NCBI GenBank assembly: GCA_033717875.1
Contig: JADDKJ010000029.1
Location: 1-44,025, forward strand
From: SBBG01 sp033717875
GTDB taxonomy: Bacteria; Pseudomonadota; Gammaproteobacteria; Ga0077554; Ga007554
Reading direction: 5' to 3'
DNA length: 44,025 nucleotides
The notes under the pieces were generated by a model, which had not been told where the DNA came from, made no database searches, and worked only from the letters and a program-made list of their open reading frames with translations. The translations under genes were made by a program, and so were the position numbers. Below are positions 43,899 through 44,025 of this stretch, one piece after another (within the stretch, counting starts at the first letter, position 1; the number at the start of each line of letters is the position of its first letter).

Positions 43899-44025
43899 GG
43901 CTCTTCAGGAAGTCGTGTGGGTAAAAATTGGGGCATAGCATGACGGAAAGCTACGACGATTGCGGTATTCAGCAGTTTGAAGCGGGCTGTAAAACTGGCA
44001 TGCTTTACCGATGGCTACCTCACGC
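43899..44025 (+). mobile_element. Left end of a probable ISL3-family insertion sequence
   Basis: GGCTCTTCAGGAAGTCGTGT at 43899-43918, continuing GGGT, matches the sequence read inward from 127 on the minus strand at 18 of 24 positions. It begins 2 bp after the lepA stop. A frame opens at ATG 43940 (MTESYDDCGIQQFEAGCKTG) and stays open to the window edge, but I cannot match it to a transposase N terminus. It may therefore be the IS gene start or chance. This may be the same or a related element as at the left edge. Confidence 0.5.

Noticed and set aside
42062..43936. Long minus-strand open frame opposite lepA
   Set aside because: It mirrors lepA, has a His/Gln/Arg-rich composition typical of antisense frames in GC-rich genes, and no recognisable domain.

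Overview
The window looks like a chromosomal contig from a gammaproteobacterium. Genes are dense and GC-rich, and two arrangements are typical of that class: nadB divergent from rpoE-rseA-mucB-rseC-mucD followed by lepA, and a fmdB/DUF502/aspS/yebC/ruvC/ruvA cluster. The AspRS has His30 and Gly81, a pair associated with the non-discriminating enzyme of Pseudomonas-type bacteria. I cannot name a genus.

Both edges appear to be insertion-sequence ends. Bases 1-127 are the 3' end of an ISL3-family element that has cut off the C terminus of a filamentous-phage-type replication gene. At the other edge, 2 bp after the lepA stop, a related inverted-repeat end begins. The left ~1.3 kb is a decayed integrated element: the replication gene, a candidate origin hairpin, and a tRNA-Thr 3' fragment that looks like an attachment-site scar.

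Layout. 1312-1562: a long nested hairpin element with a second relative at 34618-34920. 1682-4611 (+): short MoeA-like protein, Tim44-domain protein, rsmA. 4729-17186 (-): YceI, a membrane protein, PlsC-type acyltransferase, a fused glyQS, acnA, an SDR, then an operon of an AMP-phosphorylase/type-2 thymidine-phosphorylase-like enzyme, a PRPP-synthetase-like protein and a DUF1614 membrane protein. 17334-20410 (+): a membrane-embedded patatin phospholipase translationally coupled to a small membrane-anchored partner, behind a perfect FNR-type box placed for class II activation. 20385-22229 (-): Atm1-type ABC exporter. 22375-28910 (+): fmdB, DUF502, aspS, nadA, yebC, ruvC, ruvA, nitroreductase.

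29 to 35.7 kb is an accessory stretch: a DUF2279 protein, a frameshifted argH fragment, a WG-repeat/SH3-like secreted pair, a small membrane protein, the second hairpin element and a CopG-type/MazF toxin-antitoxin pair with a visible promoter and operator. 35807-43897 returns to core genes: nadB (-), then the sigma-E envelope-stress operon and lepA (+).

Functionally the window combines translation (rsmA, glyQS, aspS, lepA), NAD synthesis (nadA, nadB), DNA repair (ruvC, ruvA), envelope stress and lipid metabolism, plus accessory material. The best candidates for something undescribed are the covarying composite hairpin element, the FNR-box patatin operon, and the nucleotide-phosphorylase/PRPP operon. 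No complete tRNA, rRNA or CRISPR array was seen.
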